Part shown: positions 1-12,029 of the stretch, one piece after another | How positions within the stretch are numbered: position 1 is the stretch's first letter | Layout: each line of letters starts with the position of its first letter | Assembly (NCBI GenBank): GCA_008692225.1 | Contig: VICG01000006.1 | Span: 439,501 to 503,500 of the forward strand | DNA length: 64,000 bases | Direction: 5' to 3' | Source of the DNA: Monilinia fructicola | Lineage: Eukaryota > Ascomycota > Leotiomycetes > Helotiales > Sclerotiniaceae | Program-made: the position numbers and the translations under genes | The notes under the pieces: generated by a model | Databases searched by the model: none | Seen by the model: the letters and a program-made list of their open reading frames with translations, nothing else | Told to the model about the DNA's origin: nothing

Positions 1-590
1 AGACAAATTATGTTGGTTGAAGGGATAATTAGCACTTACTGCCTCCAGCAATCAAAGCACCTTCGAATAAGACCAAGAATCCTCGAATCTTAGGTGGTGC
101 CATTTCACTTTGCCAAACGGGAATCGATGAAGTATTCATTCCATTCCCTACACCCGTAACAATTCTTCCCACAATCAACTGAGCCATTCCGAAACTTGAA
201 GCTTGAATTGCAGTACCAATCAACATGATCACGGTTCCTAATAATACAGCTCTCCTTCTTCCGAGTTTGTCGCCAAATCCAATAATAAAGAACGACCCGA
301 GTAAACAACCGATTTCGTAGATTGCAACAACCAAGGCTTGAATTGCTCCGGATTTGTTGTGTGGTTCCATCTGGGGGAAGTATGCGAGGAAGTTATCTTC
401 CGTAATGATTCCGGACATAATACCCTCTGGATATCTTGATTAGTTTCATTCTCTTATCAGTTAGAACTTTATACTCACGATCATATCCGAAAAGTAAGAA
501 ACCACTTGCAGCAGTGGCGCAGACAAGACTCTCGAGAGCCGCGCCTTGCACTGAGTCTCCGAGGAAACCTGTGTGACTGAGTAAACCCAT
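1..590 (-). CDS. MFS sugar transporter, 5' part only
   Basis: This is the N-terminal part of a sugar-porter family major facilitator, a plasma-membrane sugar uptake protein. Exon 1 runs 590-479 and exon 2 426-41; the 52-nt intron joins in frame to give FGYDQGIMSG, the classic end of helix 1 in this family. A GDKLGRRRAV loop between helices 2 and 3 and a GRIVTGVGNG / SEMAPPKIRG block at helix 4 are also family signatures. Exon 2 ends at a GTAAGT donor at 40-35, so the rest of the gene lies beyond the left edge. The start at 590 is chosen because it is the first ATG directly before the conserved helix. The family assignment is firm, but the substrate cannot be told from this piece. Confidence 0.88.
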
Positions 591-2390
591 AATTGTAAAA
601 ATTCTTATGTATGGGGGTGTCAAGTTGATTTGGATGGAATATTCATTTATGAGATGGGATGTTAGGGACTATATGGGGTCTGGGGGAGGAGCACTTTCTC
701 TCCCCGAGTCGGTGTTAAGAGATCCATAAAAAATAGAAAAAACACTGATAGTCATGATGAATTTTCACCCAGGTGGATTTTGAAAGTGTCCAAGAAATAT
801 GGGTAGATTTTGATATGCACAGATGAAGGTGGTTGTAAAAAGGTAAGTATGATATCAGACCGCGAAGATAGCAAGTTGTGGAGGTTCCGCACTCCTTCAA
901 CTCCATTGTGGTTCCTGGTGGATGATGGTGTAAGTACCGTCTCTAGGTAGTTTCGGCGTCATTGCGGTGCCTCCCCCTTTAGAAGGTTTGAATGCCGATC
1001 TATTTGAAGTATCCAATTTGCCATGATCATGTGACCATATTTTAGGATCAGAGCCATGTTAGTTCTCCTTTAAACAACTCGAAAGAATAGGAGTCGTGGC
1101 CCAAAAGAATCCCACGAAGAAGGTATAAATTCATAAATTTCCCAAACCTTTTTGCCACTGGCCTTTTTGAGTTTAGAAGACTTCCTTTGCAAATCCATGG
1201 ATATTGTAAAAAGCTCAGATCCACCCCTGACTCGACTGACTGTTCGCTTAGAGACTACTCAAGAATAACAAGAATGTTAAGCTTATCGATAAAAATTAAA
1301 GGCCCACAGTGATTTATCAAAGATTCCTGGGTCAGCAAAGGATCTGATATCATCTTGCAGAAAGTTCCGCAAGTAAGCAATTGCCAAGAGAGATCCACAG
1401 GACCAAAAAGAAATGATACTGTACCTAGGTATATATTGGTCAGTAATGTCGATGAACGCCAAACATGCCCAAGAAACGCTTTGATTCGTGAGAACCATAA
1501 AAATCCCCTTACCACAAACCCTTGAATCGAGAAACTGTTATATCATATGCGTTGTTACCTGCATGATTCCTGGTTTATCACCCGCTTCTGTGGATATTAG
1601 GTGACATACGGCCTCCATAAACTTGTGGAAATGTTTCGCAGAATATGCCCCATCCGACACTTTGTTATCCCACCTTGCTTCGAGTTACTTGGATGTTTCT
1701 ACATTTCCTTTGTCGCCAGCCGCCAATTTGCCTTTGCAGTATGTAAGCTTGGTATGAATCACGACCCGGTTGCTGTATGTTGCGAAGCAACCAGGCAGTA
1801 ACGCATCATCCAGTCAATACCTTTAAAAACCTTGTACACCTCTCCTCCGTTCTGGACGGAACGACACCTCTCAGAATACGAAGTAAACTGATCAAGTAAT
1901 TATTCCGTTTGGGTAAAACTTTACCCCTCAACGTACATAGCAAATTGATGCAACAAGTGCTCAATCCAACAGATCCTGAATGAAAAATCTATTGAAAATA
2001 ACGGTATTTAATTGCAGGTAGATCAAGTCTCAGGAAACAACCTCGAAAAATATTCTGAACGGTGAAAGTTCTTTAGAGAGGGAAGACAATTCCACGTATC
2101 TTAAAAAGTGACTGAGCTTGTGCTTACTAAAACTCGCTGATCAGTAAGATAAACGACCGGCGTGAAGTTTCAGCAGGATCAATAATGTTTCATCACTGGC
2201 GAACGATGGTATGAGAGTTAACCTGTTCTGCGCATGTGCGAAATATAAGATATCAGGTACCTATTGAAATGAAATTGAATAAATGCTGCTTCGAGCTTCA
2301 CGTAAGTTTTGCTGTATTGGGCCTGGTATCCGAAAATATTATATTGAAGACTCCGTCGCAATGCTATATGATCTCCCATTTCTTGTCGGC
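591..2390. other. Intergenic, no gene supported
   Basis: 1.8 kb between the transporter start and the SDR stop. Open frames here are short (under 90 codons), lack family signatures and have no splice pattern that joins them. It must contain the transporter promoter. I see nothing else in it. Confidence 0.5.
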
Positions 2391-3632
2391 TCACTTCGCT
2401 TTACGTTGCCTTCGAGATTTCCCTTTGGAATTCTCGGGTGTTTTTCCCGCAGTCTGGGAGTTGTCAGATGGTTTCTCACTTGCTCCATTTGCTTTTTCAG
2501 CCGCCTCTTTTTCCTTCTTCTTCAAAGCTCTTTTGACAGCTTCCTCTCTCTCAACTCTCTCAATCAACTTCTCGCTACCTTCCCATAGTTTCTTTGCGAT
2601 GCTCTCATCCTTGATATCAGAGGTGGCAAAATCTATTTCGCTGCACTCTTTGATAAGCTTTCCACCAGGTCCTCTTCCTAGTGCTGCTTCCATAGCGGCG
2701 TAGGAGATACTTTGTGCACCACCCTGAGAGCTCTTCAACAAAAGCCAAACGTTTTGCCATAACATGACATACAATGCCAATCCCCACAATGTACCCCGTG
2801 AGAACCATCTTCTGAATCCTGGTGTACGACAATATCCTGGATCCACAAATATCACTCGTGCATTCATAATCGCTTCGTCGGGTCGTTTATATGACTCGAG
2901 GTGCTTCTGGAAAGCTTGCCCGAATATCATTAATGCCATCTTACTTCTGGCATATGCTGCAAAGGGGGTCCAATCCTTCTTCTTCATTGCATCACTGCCA
3001 TCTCCAACGGTGGGACTCTTACTGTAGGACGAACAGGTTGTAAATATAATTCGTACATCTCGGTCTGGCGGTTGAGCGCGAATCGCAGGACTGAGAATAC
3101 TCAAAAGGTGGAAATTTGCCAAATAGTTAACCATCCAAGTTTCCTCGATACCCTCTTCTGTTGTGGTACGAGGCTTGCCAGGAGGAGTAAGTGTAGCAGC
3201 GCATAACACGATCATGTCTAGTCGCCGCGGAGGTGCATTATTAATCCATTTCGTAGCGAACTTTCGAACGCTATATAAGGATGAGAGGTCGACTTGCTCG
3301 GCATAGATCAATTCGTTCCCAGATCTTTCGCGCAGATCTTCGATGTAGTCGACAAGGAACATGTCCGAAGGAGATTGGCGTGTGAGGAGGACTATCTGCG
3401 CTCCTCGAGATGCCAGTTCTAGAACTGCAGCAGCCCCTATTCCAGACGTCCCTCCCGTCACTAGGACTACTTTCCCATGCATCTTCCGCTCCGATGTATT
3501 TTTGACTCCTGCAGAGAAAAGCTTCACCACCACAAGGGTTAAGATGACTGGCACCACCTTGGCCATAGTCCAAAGACTGGGTAGCCAGGTAACCTTCCCC
3601 CATATTACATTTGCGAAAAAATCAACAGGCAT
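2391..3632 (-). CDS. Membrane-anchored short-chain dehydrogenase/reductase
   Basis: Single-exon gene of 413 residues. A hydrophobic N-terminal segment (about residues 25-40) should anchor it in a membrane, followed by a Rossmann SDR domain. The cofactor loop TGGTSGIG is at 59-66, the LCAAT strand at 143-147 stands in for the usual NNAG, N169 is the catalytic-tetrad Asn, serines lie at 201-202, and the YARSK catalytic Tyr/Lys are Y227 and K231. All tetrad residues are present, so it should be active. The last 60 residues are a Lys/Glu-rich, probably coiled or disordered tail. The layout resembles retinol-dehydrogenase-like SDRs of ER or lipid droplets, such as yeast Env9, but that link is inference and the substrate is unknown. 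It is divergent from the G-patch gene, 374 bp away. Confidence 0.9.
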   Translation of the reverse strand: MPVDFFANVIWGKVTWLPSLWTMAKVVPVILTLVVVKLFSAGVKNTSERKMHGKVVLVTGGTSGIGAAAVLELASRGAQIVLLTRQSPSDMFLVDYIEDLRERSGNELIYAEQVDLSSLYSVRKFATKWINNAPPRRLDMIVLCAATLTPPGKPRTTTEEGIEETWMVNYLANFHLLSILSPAIRAQPPDRDVRIIFTTCSSYSKSPTVGDGSDAMKKKDWTPFAAYARSKMALMIFGQAFQKHLESYKRPDEAIMNARVIFVDPGYCRTPGFRRWFSRGTLWGLALYVMLWQNVWLLLKSSQGGAQSISYAAMEAALGRGPGGKLIKECSEIDFATSDIKDESIAKKLWEGSEKLIERVEREEAVKRALKKKEKEAAEKANGASEKPSDNSQTAGKTPENSKGKSRRQRKAK

Positions 3633-4006
3633 AACTGCGGATGTACGGGATTCAAGCTGTTAATGAAGTTATTGTGAGTTGTTCAGTATGACATTATGAT
3701 CATCTAAGGATAAAATAGACGAAAACAGAAAATACAGAGTACAGGTAAATTATTGAATAGAGAATGAGAAAGAGCAAGGTGACAAGGTACAAAGTTCAAT
3801 ATTTGTTCAGATTGACAAAATTGGGGCTGACGAACTTTGTGGCGCTTGTGGCGTGAGCTAGAACTAGACCTAGATATGTTAGCGTCATTGTGGCTAATCA
3901 GCCCTACATCCCGAAACTTTCTACAAGACATCAATTGTTCCATAATACGAACCTTTGCTACCTAGGTACTAGGTACCAACAACAAACTTCAATCTGTCAA
4001 CCTTGG
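3633..4006. promoter_or_regulatory. Divergent promoter region, SDR / G-patch gene
   Basis: 374 bp separate the SDR start at 3632 (minus) from the G-patch start at 4007 (plus), so both promoters must lie here or overlap neighbouring sequence. No clear TATA box or named factor site was recognised. A minus-strand open frame inside (3704-3943) looks like chance. Confidence 0.4.
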
Positions 4007-4732
4007 ATGAAAAATATGTCAGGCGAAGATACTTATGAGATCCCACTGCAGGACCAGAGAGTTTTCGGAGCTGGCATCAAGCGGAAACGCGTCAAGTTTG
4101 TTCCATCAACATCATCCTCAACAATCCAGCCGACTGCTTCTTCGAACTCTGCAACATCTATCAGTGATTTTTATCTTAAGTTAGTTCTCTCGAAAGACTC
4201 GCGTGGCTCAGAAATTACTCAGACAGAGAGTTCTATTCCCTCAAGAGACCCGGCAGTATGTGAAGTCTGTAAGCTACCATTATCCACAGGGCCCGAAGCA
4301 ATCATAGCCGAGGATATGGCCGACTCTTTGGATACATCAAATACTATATCCTCCATCAAACCACGACCCCACGAAGCTTCTCTAGCACACCAAGTATGTC
4401 TAAACCATTCACACCCCCCTTCTCATGTCGACCGAAACAGAAAAGGCCTTGCATATCTTTCATCGTATGGTTGGGACCCCGATTCTCGTCGCGGGCTTGG
4501 TGCATCAGGCCAAGGTATACAATATCCAATTAAACCCAAACCAAAAGATGATAAACTGGGTATTGGTGAGGTGCTGCCAAAGGATAATGGGATCAGGAAA
4601 CCGGAAAAAATACGAAAACTTGATGCTGGAAAGGTTAGGAAGTTACATGAAAAGGATAGGAAGAAGGGGGAGATGTTGAGGGAGATGTTTTACAGGAATG
4701 ATGATGTGGAAAGATATTTAGCAGGCGGATAA
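4007..4732 (+). CDS. G-patch domain protein, GPANK1/Cmg1-like
   Basis: Single-exon protein of 241 residues from the ATG at 4007 (238 from the ATG at 4016). The open frame reaches back to 3890, but the first residues that look conserved follow 4016. The C-terminal half has the G-patch core: a hydrophobic GLAYLSSYGWDPDSRRGLG segment, then GIQYPIKPKPKDDKLGIG. G-patch proteins bind and activate DEAH-box RNA helicases in splicing and ribosome assembly. A VCEVCKLPLS stretch before it, with a later His/Cys pair, looks like a small metal-binding or turn region also seen in GPANK1-type proteins. The C-terminus is very basic. No ankyrin repeats are visible, unlike animal GPANK1. Nuclear role is inferred from family. 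Confidence 0.82.
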   Translation: MKNMSGEDTYEIPLQDQRVFGAGIKRKRVKFVPSTSSSTIQPTASSNSATSISDFYLKLVLSKDSRGSEITQTESSIPSRDPAVCEVCKLPLSTGPEAIIAEDMADSLDTSNTISSIKPRPHEASLAHQVCLNHSHPPSHVDRNRKGLAYLSSYGWDPDSRRGLGASGQGIQYPIKPKPKDDKLGIGEVLPKDNGIRKPEKIRKLDAGKVRKLHEKDRKKGEMLREMFYRNDDVERYLAGG

Positions 4733-5339
4733 TTTAATTGTGACCAGGAGTGGAGAAACTCTATTCCCCTTTCCCAGATCCCATTTTCAACAAGTGTCAT
4801 GATTCACACGGTATCGTTGCCCTTTCATGCGCCTCTTAGACCTAGGGGTTGGATGTAAGTGAGTAGTTCTGGTAGCTTAAAAATCATAGCATAAATAATT
4901 AACGACTTCTTGACAGTAATCTCTCCAACTTGCTTGGACATTAGATTCGTAAATTTATCGAAATTTCATAACAACTGAAATTAGAAGTCTCTGCTTTAGT
5001 CTTTATGCTTGTAACTTGACAGCTCTCTATATCATAGTACAGCCATTAGCTAGTCACGGCAAACTGGCCCTTGGCACCTACCTACTTAAGGTTCATCTTG
5101 ATTAACCGACAGCATAATATACTTCCTGGTGATCAAGGAGCCAAAGTGAGTACATATGTCTAAATTAAGTCTACTACAGTTGCATCAAGAGCTTTAAACC
5201 TTGGATCAAGTCGCCTTTCTCACCAAAGTGTGTTCATGGATGTTCTCCCAAAACCTGAATATCTTCAATGAACAATTCGGTTCTCTCTAGTTTCTCGGGT
5301 TGCTTCCTGTTACAAACAGTAGGTACAGAAAGGTCAAGC
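4733..5339. other. Intergenic, no gene supported
   Basis: About 0.6 kb between the G-patch stop and the first residues of the decayed block. No open frame or structure of note. Confidence 0.5.
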
Positions 5340-8320
5340 CACTTGAATTCTAGGCGATTTTCCCGCCCTCTGGAGGAATTGGCGATATACTTCGAAAGTT
5401 AGGAGAGCTCGGTGACATTACCCTTAACGAGCCGGTGTTACTTACAAGCGAAGTAGGGTTAGAGCAAGTTTCTCTATGCTTGAGGAAAACAATAAAAGCC
5501 GGAGCGACTCTACAAATCCACAACAGTGAAAAGCTTCATGTACTGCTTTCTTGGCTTAGCAAGGTCGATGTTGATATTGAGAAAATATCTGATCCCGACA
5601 AACGTGTTATCTGGAGCATATTGCACGTGTAGGCCAAGGAAGTCTGGCAAATCTTCCACTACCAAGGCCACGGTGTGTGTAAGTCAACAATGGAGATCAT
5701 CGAGGGTCATATCTTGCTTGCCTGGAAGAGCAATCAGGAGCGCATCTGGTCACCTTTCACTAAAGAGTTCACTGCGGAGCTGGTTCTTCGTTCTTATTCT
5801 CACCCGTCAATCGATGCACGAATGCAAATCACAACTTTGCCCATCATACCCACAAAGTGTATCAATGGGACCATTACCCTCAAGTTTACTGTAGCTTGAA
5901 CTTTGATTGATCCTTCTATTCCTGAAATGAAAGATATATTCTTCGAAGGAGGAGAAGATGATGAAGAAGAAGAAGAATTTTTTCCAACCGATGGGGTTAC
6001 TCATATGAGAAACTTGGTTTTTATTTATAAATCTTACCGTCTAAAGTCGATAGTTGATGATGCTCTCGCATACGATCTAGCTCGCGAACTTGAATCTAGT
6101 GGATCTCACCCAGTGAAAGATGTCTGCTGTCATGCACTAAAACTATTGGATTTTCAATGCCGATGGCCTTCATTGCTGACTCTAGGACCGAAAAAAAATT
6201 AAGTTACGAGACATCATATGGCGACATGTAACTCTTCTTGACGATGAGCAAGCTATGAAAAGTCCAAACCAGGGCTGTGGAATCGAAGACGGCCTTCATG
6301 TCGGTTTTGAGCTTCCGATACCGTGTTTAGAAGTCACAGCCAATTGCAACTGGCGACGTTATCTTGGTTGGGACAAGGCTTTACCTCCAAGAGTTTTATC
6401 ATCTCAACTCAACAAAGGTATAATGCACAGTTGTCGATGCACTACTCATCTACTTGAATAGACATTCTCGGGTGCAAGCTGTTTCGAGTGAATTAGGTCG
6501 CTTACGCTGCGTTCTTACCGAGAATGGTATATTCGTCACTTTGTCCAAGGTTTTTTTTTGTGGATGTGGATGACTTCATCCATGGCATAGAACCGTTGAA
6601 AAGACATTCAAAAAAATAACGAAAAAGTGTTAAGACAAATTGACGTCGGATGGAAGCCAGCCCAAAAAGACCTTTTAAACGTTCAAAGCCAAATGGAGCA
6701 AGGTGATTGTCCACTTAAAGATACCGACATTGAAGTCTGCTCGAGACTATTGCACTGGCCTGTGATGTTAACAGAGCTTACTTGAAGAGGTTAAAAGTTA
6801 TGAATCAGGATGAGATCCTCTGCCAGATAGAAGATATCACTTGCAATGATGAACCGCTTGTCTCTGACATACTCGTTGAAAAAGTTAGATTTACAGACTC
6901 TCGTATATACAAAGAGACAGCTAGTAGGTTGTTTATCGAACCAATAAGCGAGAGTTTGTGTAAAAGAACACTTCAATTGCCCAGGTAAAAGGATGCGAAC
7001 AGTTTTTCCAGAGAGAGAAAAATCGCCCCTAGTATTTCTGACACTCTGGACAGATATCCAGTAGGCTCAATATTCAAAGCATATCTTTCACATGCGGACG
7101 ACATAGAAGGAGCCACTGAGCTCCATTTTATCCTTGATAAAATATTTCACGCCACCGAGGGCCTTGTTACTGTGGAATTGGGACACTTCAGGGGCCAGCT
7201 CGTCTGACCCAAAATGATCGTGTATTTAGCGAAAAAGACTTGAGGGGCTTGAAGATATAGGCCGCAGGAGCAAACGGGAGAACAAAGGCACCATTAGATA
7301 GTTTGGTAGGGGCACCCAAACATGCTTCCACTGGACAGATTCTCCAATGATGCTATCGGGTTCCTTTCACTTAATTATAGATTCTTTAAGCAAAAGCCTA
7401 CCTTTTAATTATCATCACCAGAGATGTTAATCAGGAGTCAAGACATTGTTATCTAAACTCACACAATCGCATCCGAATCAACTGGCTCCTTTCAAGAACC
7501 TATGGGGCTATGTTATGGACTCTGATTACTATGACGGAGCCATTTTTCGCTTTTCGCCCGTTGCAAAAAGAAAGATCACCGCTACGCGAAGAGAAGGAGC
7601 CGCTGAGAATGGAAGTAGTTCTCAAGCATTTGCGAGAAATTCTTGGTGAAGCGAGGATCTCAATACTCCTCTTGAGACGGTTCAACAATATTACCAGTGT
7701 GGCCAATTTACTCTCTGGCAGGCAGAGCCCATCGATATTCTCTCCAGAGGAGAAAACTTTCCATGAACCCGGTGTTTTTGATGCCATTGGGGTTTAAACC
7801 CGATAATTTAGTTGATACTATGACCCTCAAGACCAACAAGTCTCAAAGATGCATGAAATCTCTGGGTGCAGAGGAAATTACCGCCGTGAAGACAATCCAG
7901 GAATACTTGATACCGAACCTTCCTGGTTCACTGTTAGATATAGGTGAAACTTCTTTTGAGCTGTTCATTCATGCTATAGCTGTTATACCCGAGATTTACT
8001 ATGCAAATTCCAGCTGTAATCCTCTTTTGAATGGTCTTACCCCTATATTGAGATCGGTATGCCTCGCGCCAGATGATCCGACTGGATAAATGCACCAACC
8101 AACAGAGTTATGTGACCATGCCGATAGGATCTTCAATCTGCTTTTGCGGACAACAAGATTCAGTTTCTTCATGAAAGCGTACGGAAAAGTATAGTTTTCT
8201 GGAAAAGTATTGGTGTACAGCATCGAACTAACACCTCGCTGAATGCACCAGACTACATCGACAGCCTCACCTCTATCGCAGACTTTATCAACAACAGTGA
8301 GTGCTAAGTTATTTCCAATC
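5340..8320 (+). pseudogene. Decayed protein-coding block, family unknown
   Basis: About 3 kb reads like one protein broken by stops and frame changes. From about 5360 to 6199 a single frame is open except for TAG at 5630-5632 and TGA at 5897-5899, with coherent protein-like sequence on both sides, including an acidic GGEDDEEEEE run. At an eight-A run (6191-6198) the coherent frame shifts by one base and continues to about 6460. Further pieces follow in changing frames: about 6620-6780, 6782-6985, 7000-7206, 7510-7795, 7697-8087 and about 8090-8310. No GT-AG introns explain the breaks. I do not recognise the family; the helical, Leu-rich character suggests a repeat-type scaffold, but that is a guess. 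Decay is more likely than sequencing error given the number of lesions. Confidence 0.6.
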
Positions 8321-8833
8321 ACAATACCAAGCCTTGTGATGGTATGAAGACAGCACCAGAGCCCTTCATCGCGCCTAGTCATACAGTCTCTCAGTTTGAT
8401 GCGTCTAACTGGCGAAAAACTGCGGCATACCCGGTTTTCTTTGTAGCTAACACAGAATAATGAAAGCTCAAATCTGATACAGTGAAAGGGAATTGAGAAG
8501 TTCTAAAACTCATGTGATTGTTTTATCTACCTACTTTCAGGGCATCCATCAGTCCGGATCAGCAACCAAGAATCAAGCTTATGACATTCAAGAAATTGCA
8601 AGGTTAGATCTTGAAAGAGTGATTTGACGTCCACATAAACTGGATATATAAGTGTATATCAATTCTCCAAATAACTCGACTCCTTTACAATAATCAAGAA
8701 CTCAATCCCTCACATTTTGGTAGCTATTGAACTTTTCAGTCGTAACTGTGGTGCTGCAGACAACCTCGCTTGTCATGATGATTTCCAGCTAAATTGTGTA
8801 TGCTCATACATTCACTCCACTGGACTGACTGGA

Positions 8834-8860
8834 CCAAAAACCAAAAACCAAAAACCAAAA
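8834..8860. repeat. CCAAAAA heptamer tandem repeat
   Basis: Three full copies and one partial copy of the heptamer CCAAAAA in direct tandem. It is noncoding and probably a small slippage-prone microsatellite. Confidence 0.9.
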
Positions 8861-9064
8861 GACACCAACGATTCATCCAAACTCTTGATCTAATGTTCAA
8901 TAAATAATTGTGCCAATGAACCTTGAAATCACCTCTCACATGCAGTTTGCAGTCTGCAGTTTGCACTGACTTGGGGGAAGATCGTGCCCCCTTTTCTAGA
9001 TTCCTTCCGGTGAGCTCTGTTGATGTTACTCGAGGATATTATTTTGGTATACAAATCAGGATAG

Positions 9065-9083
9065 TGTATGTATGTATGTATGT
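9065..9083. repeat. GTAT tetranucleotide microsatellite
   Basis: Four to five copies of the GTAT tetramer in a noncoding stretch downstream of SEC1. Confidence 0.85.
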
Positions 9084-9627
9084 ACTAGAAATGGATATGA
9101 GATTTAAATATTGATGTTTTTGGAATACTTGTTCATTTTCTTGAACGCTTGATAAATCCATAAGAAATTGGATTCGTTGTGATTTTTGAGAAACGAGAAA
9201 CGTTACGTGGACGCGTATAGGCACTTTCCTACTGCATTAGCTCAGTCCGTTCGATTAATTTTCAATTTCTTATTACACGTTTACGCTGCTAATGTTACTA
9301 CCCAGCCCAGTTCACTTCTCTAGTACATCCCGTATCCACATCTCAACTATCAATGATCTCTTCACTAATTATCTCCGCCATGTGTCTTTCTGCAAATATT
9401 GTTTTGATATCCTTCGATTTTCTCATTCCCCTTCACCACTTCAGTACGCATCTCAAAACCTCATGTTCCACGTGCGAATGCTGAGTTGCAGCCCTCGCAT
9501 CTAATGCCCAATCTCCTCGGTAACTATCCTGATACTTTCCTCGATTTCGGTTCCCCACTCATCAACATCACATCGCTCAAATCATAAGATCTCAAGTAAA
9601 AAGTGCACCAATGATTATGATCGCCAC

Positions 9628-12029
9628 TTATTTCTTACTCCTAAAAAATCCCATTTTCTTCTTCTTTTCCTTCCCTTCCTTTCCTTCCTTCTTCTCCAAT
9701 TTTCCAGAGGAATGTCCGGCTCCATTTCCTGCTCCATTCAATGACATTTGCTGCATTCCGGCAGTCACGTGCTTAGGATCATACCCTGGACTCTTCATTG
9801 GCGGAACTGGAGCTGGAGCTCCTGGACTTCGCGGAGGTCTTACGCCCCCCGGAGCATTAGCTGGCCCACCAGGTAGTCCTAGTCCTGGTTGAGGTCTTGG
9901 TGTTGTCGAAGCGGGTGGAGCGGGAGGTGGATCATTAGCCTTGAAAAGATAGGCTGGTGCTTTTGGTTTTGGCCTGTCGATGGGTAAATCCAATTGCTTC
10001 CTGCCTGCTGTCAAATCCCCGACTTGCTTTAGGAACAGGTTTGGAGTGAGCATATGAGAAGTAGCTAAAAATACGTCCTTGTTACAGTGTTTTGAAACTT
10101 CATAGCAAGCTCTTGCTTCAGAGTAGGTAGCTCCACCGGCCATGAAAACGATGATTCTTTGCATGTTATCTGGTGTGGTAGTGCGTCCACGAGCCCACGT
10201 AGGCTTGGCGCTACGAAGTGAAGCTTGTGATTGAAGAGCCATTTCTTCGGCTGGATCAGCGGGCGGCTTTGTGTAAGGAAAGACAGTCGGATCTAGAGTT
10301 CCTTTGGTAATCTCTTCGAGACTACGTTGGAGATTGGTTTCATATCGAGACAGAGCAAGCTCCTCATTGATAACAGTGGGTATGGGTTTTGGTGGGAATA
10401 ATGGAATTGGTGCAGCTTTGGTTTTTGAGTCTGTGAGTTTCTTTGTGGTGTGTACTCCTAGTAATTCTAGGTTGAGAACTTCATTCATTTCTGAGAGGGG
10501 AAGTCCCGAATGATGCAAAAGACGCTCTATATCTTCTATGATCAACCCATCTCGGAATATGACGTAAAGTATAATAAGCCGTAATCTCTCCTTGGGAGCA
10601 ACAGCTGGATTATCTAATAGACGAATAACTTGTGTACCCATCTCCTTTGGTTTTCGGTAATCTTCGTCGAGTCCTGTGGCTAGCGTTTGTTCTGCCAACG
10701 CAATATCGGGAAGCTCGTGCTGTTGAAAAATGTTCATGCATTCTTGTGCCATATTCAAATGTAATGAGTATGCTTCCTTCATCTCCTGAAATTGTGGCAA
10801 TCCTGCTAGCATATCCTTGATCTGATTTATACTGACATTTTCCGCATCTTGGTTGGCGAAATGCGGATTGTCTGCGATGAACTTTTTGAAATCGCTCATT
10901 AACTTTTGGATAGTTTTACTCATATGCTGGTGCCTGTTCTCCACCCATATCTTATCCTTCTCACCAATTTCCATTTCTTTCTCTTCTTCTTGTGCAGTTC
11001 CTTCATTCAATATGGTTGTGTATGTAACTTTATCGAGGTCTTTGATTGTAAGTAGGTCGTGTGCCATCGCTTGGTATGTAAATTCGTGTAACAAAGGTGC
11101 CAATGTGTCCATTGACCTGTCCGTTATGAGCAGAATACCTTGAGGTCTATTAGATGGTGGTGGGAAATTAGGGTTATATTGTTGGTATGCATCGAGTTCT
11201 TCCTGGACAAATCGAGCTAGATGTGAACAGAGAACCGCTGCTTCATGTATTGGGTTTTTAGGTCTGTAATATCGTATTTTGGGTGATTCCCCCAGGGAAA
11301 CGCAGATGCCAGTAATCTATGCACAGAATCAGTATAAACCCGACGCGTATACCATCTAGCAAGTCCTACCTTTTGCGCTAGAAGTTGCATATGATCGCGG
11401 ACCAAAGGGGCGCATGCTGGGTGAAATAGAATGGGAAAACTCCAAGGATCTCTGAAGGTTATTAAATGTGACTCGCGGGGGTAAAAGTCTATTGATAAAG
11501 TTTCCCAGCCGGCCAATTGTTCTTGTGCTTGCCTAGAAGAATCGATACGCCGGCGCATCGTTGGATCGAGAAGAGCAACCCATACTAAGAAGGATTTGCG
11601 ATATCTATGACGTTCAAAATCTGCCAATAAACAATCGACAACATGTGGTTCTGGTGATAGGAGATATATGGCATCCATGCCAGGGTTCATTTCCCTCCTG
11701 CTTTCGAGTGTTTCCACATCTGCAATATTCTTAGTAAAACCAATTCAGCCCGTACAAAGAGACATACTGGCAATATTCTCATTGAGAATGTCATCTTCCT
11801 TAAGGACACTAAACACTATCTTCTTGGTGGCTTCATCGATAACCAGTACCTTCCACTACAACTGTTTCAGCATATATTCGATCGCAAGATAAGGAAACAT
11901 ACGTCGCCTCGAGTAATAGATTTTATGGTATCTAAAATAGCTACAATCCGTGTTAACTTGTAGATACTCTCTGACATTCGTAAAGTTGAGCTTACCCTGT
12001 CGCTGTTCATCAATGGCCGACACGCCCAT
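9628..12029 (-). CDS. SEC1: Sec1/Munc18-family exocytosis protein
   Basis: SM protein that binds SNARE complexes and promotes fusion of secretory vesicles at the plasma membrane. Five exons, 12029-11996, 11940-11903, 11855-11768, 11719-11370 and 11316-9628, total 2,199 nt for 732 residues, matching yeast Sec1 (about 724). The joins give family sequence at each boundary: MGVSAIDEQRQAILDTIKS, SITRGDWKVLVIDEATKKIV, NENIANVETLESRREMNPGM and GILLITDRSMDTLAPLLHEF. The last is the domain 2 signature of SM proteins. The C-terminus is Pro/Gly-rich then Lys-rich (ending KKKKMGFFRSKK), a tail found in filamentous fungal versions. The start is fixed by the typical short first exon. Introns are 47-56 nt. 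Confidence 0.95.

Larger units (their letters stand above)
8321..9627. other. Intergenic between decayed block and SEC1 3' end
   Basis: No gene supported. It contains a (CCAAAAA) tandem repeat at 8834-8860, a short GCAGTTTGCAG-type direct repeat at about 8942-8965 and a (TATG) tract at about 9065-9083. The first two sit in the tail-to-tail space between two transcription units. Confidence 0.5.
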
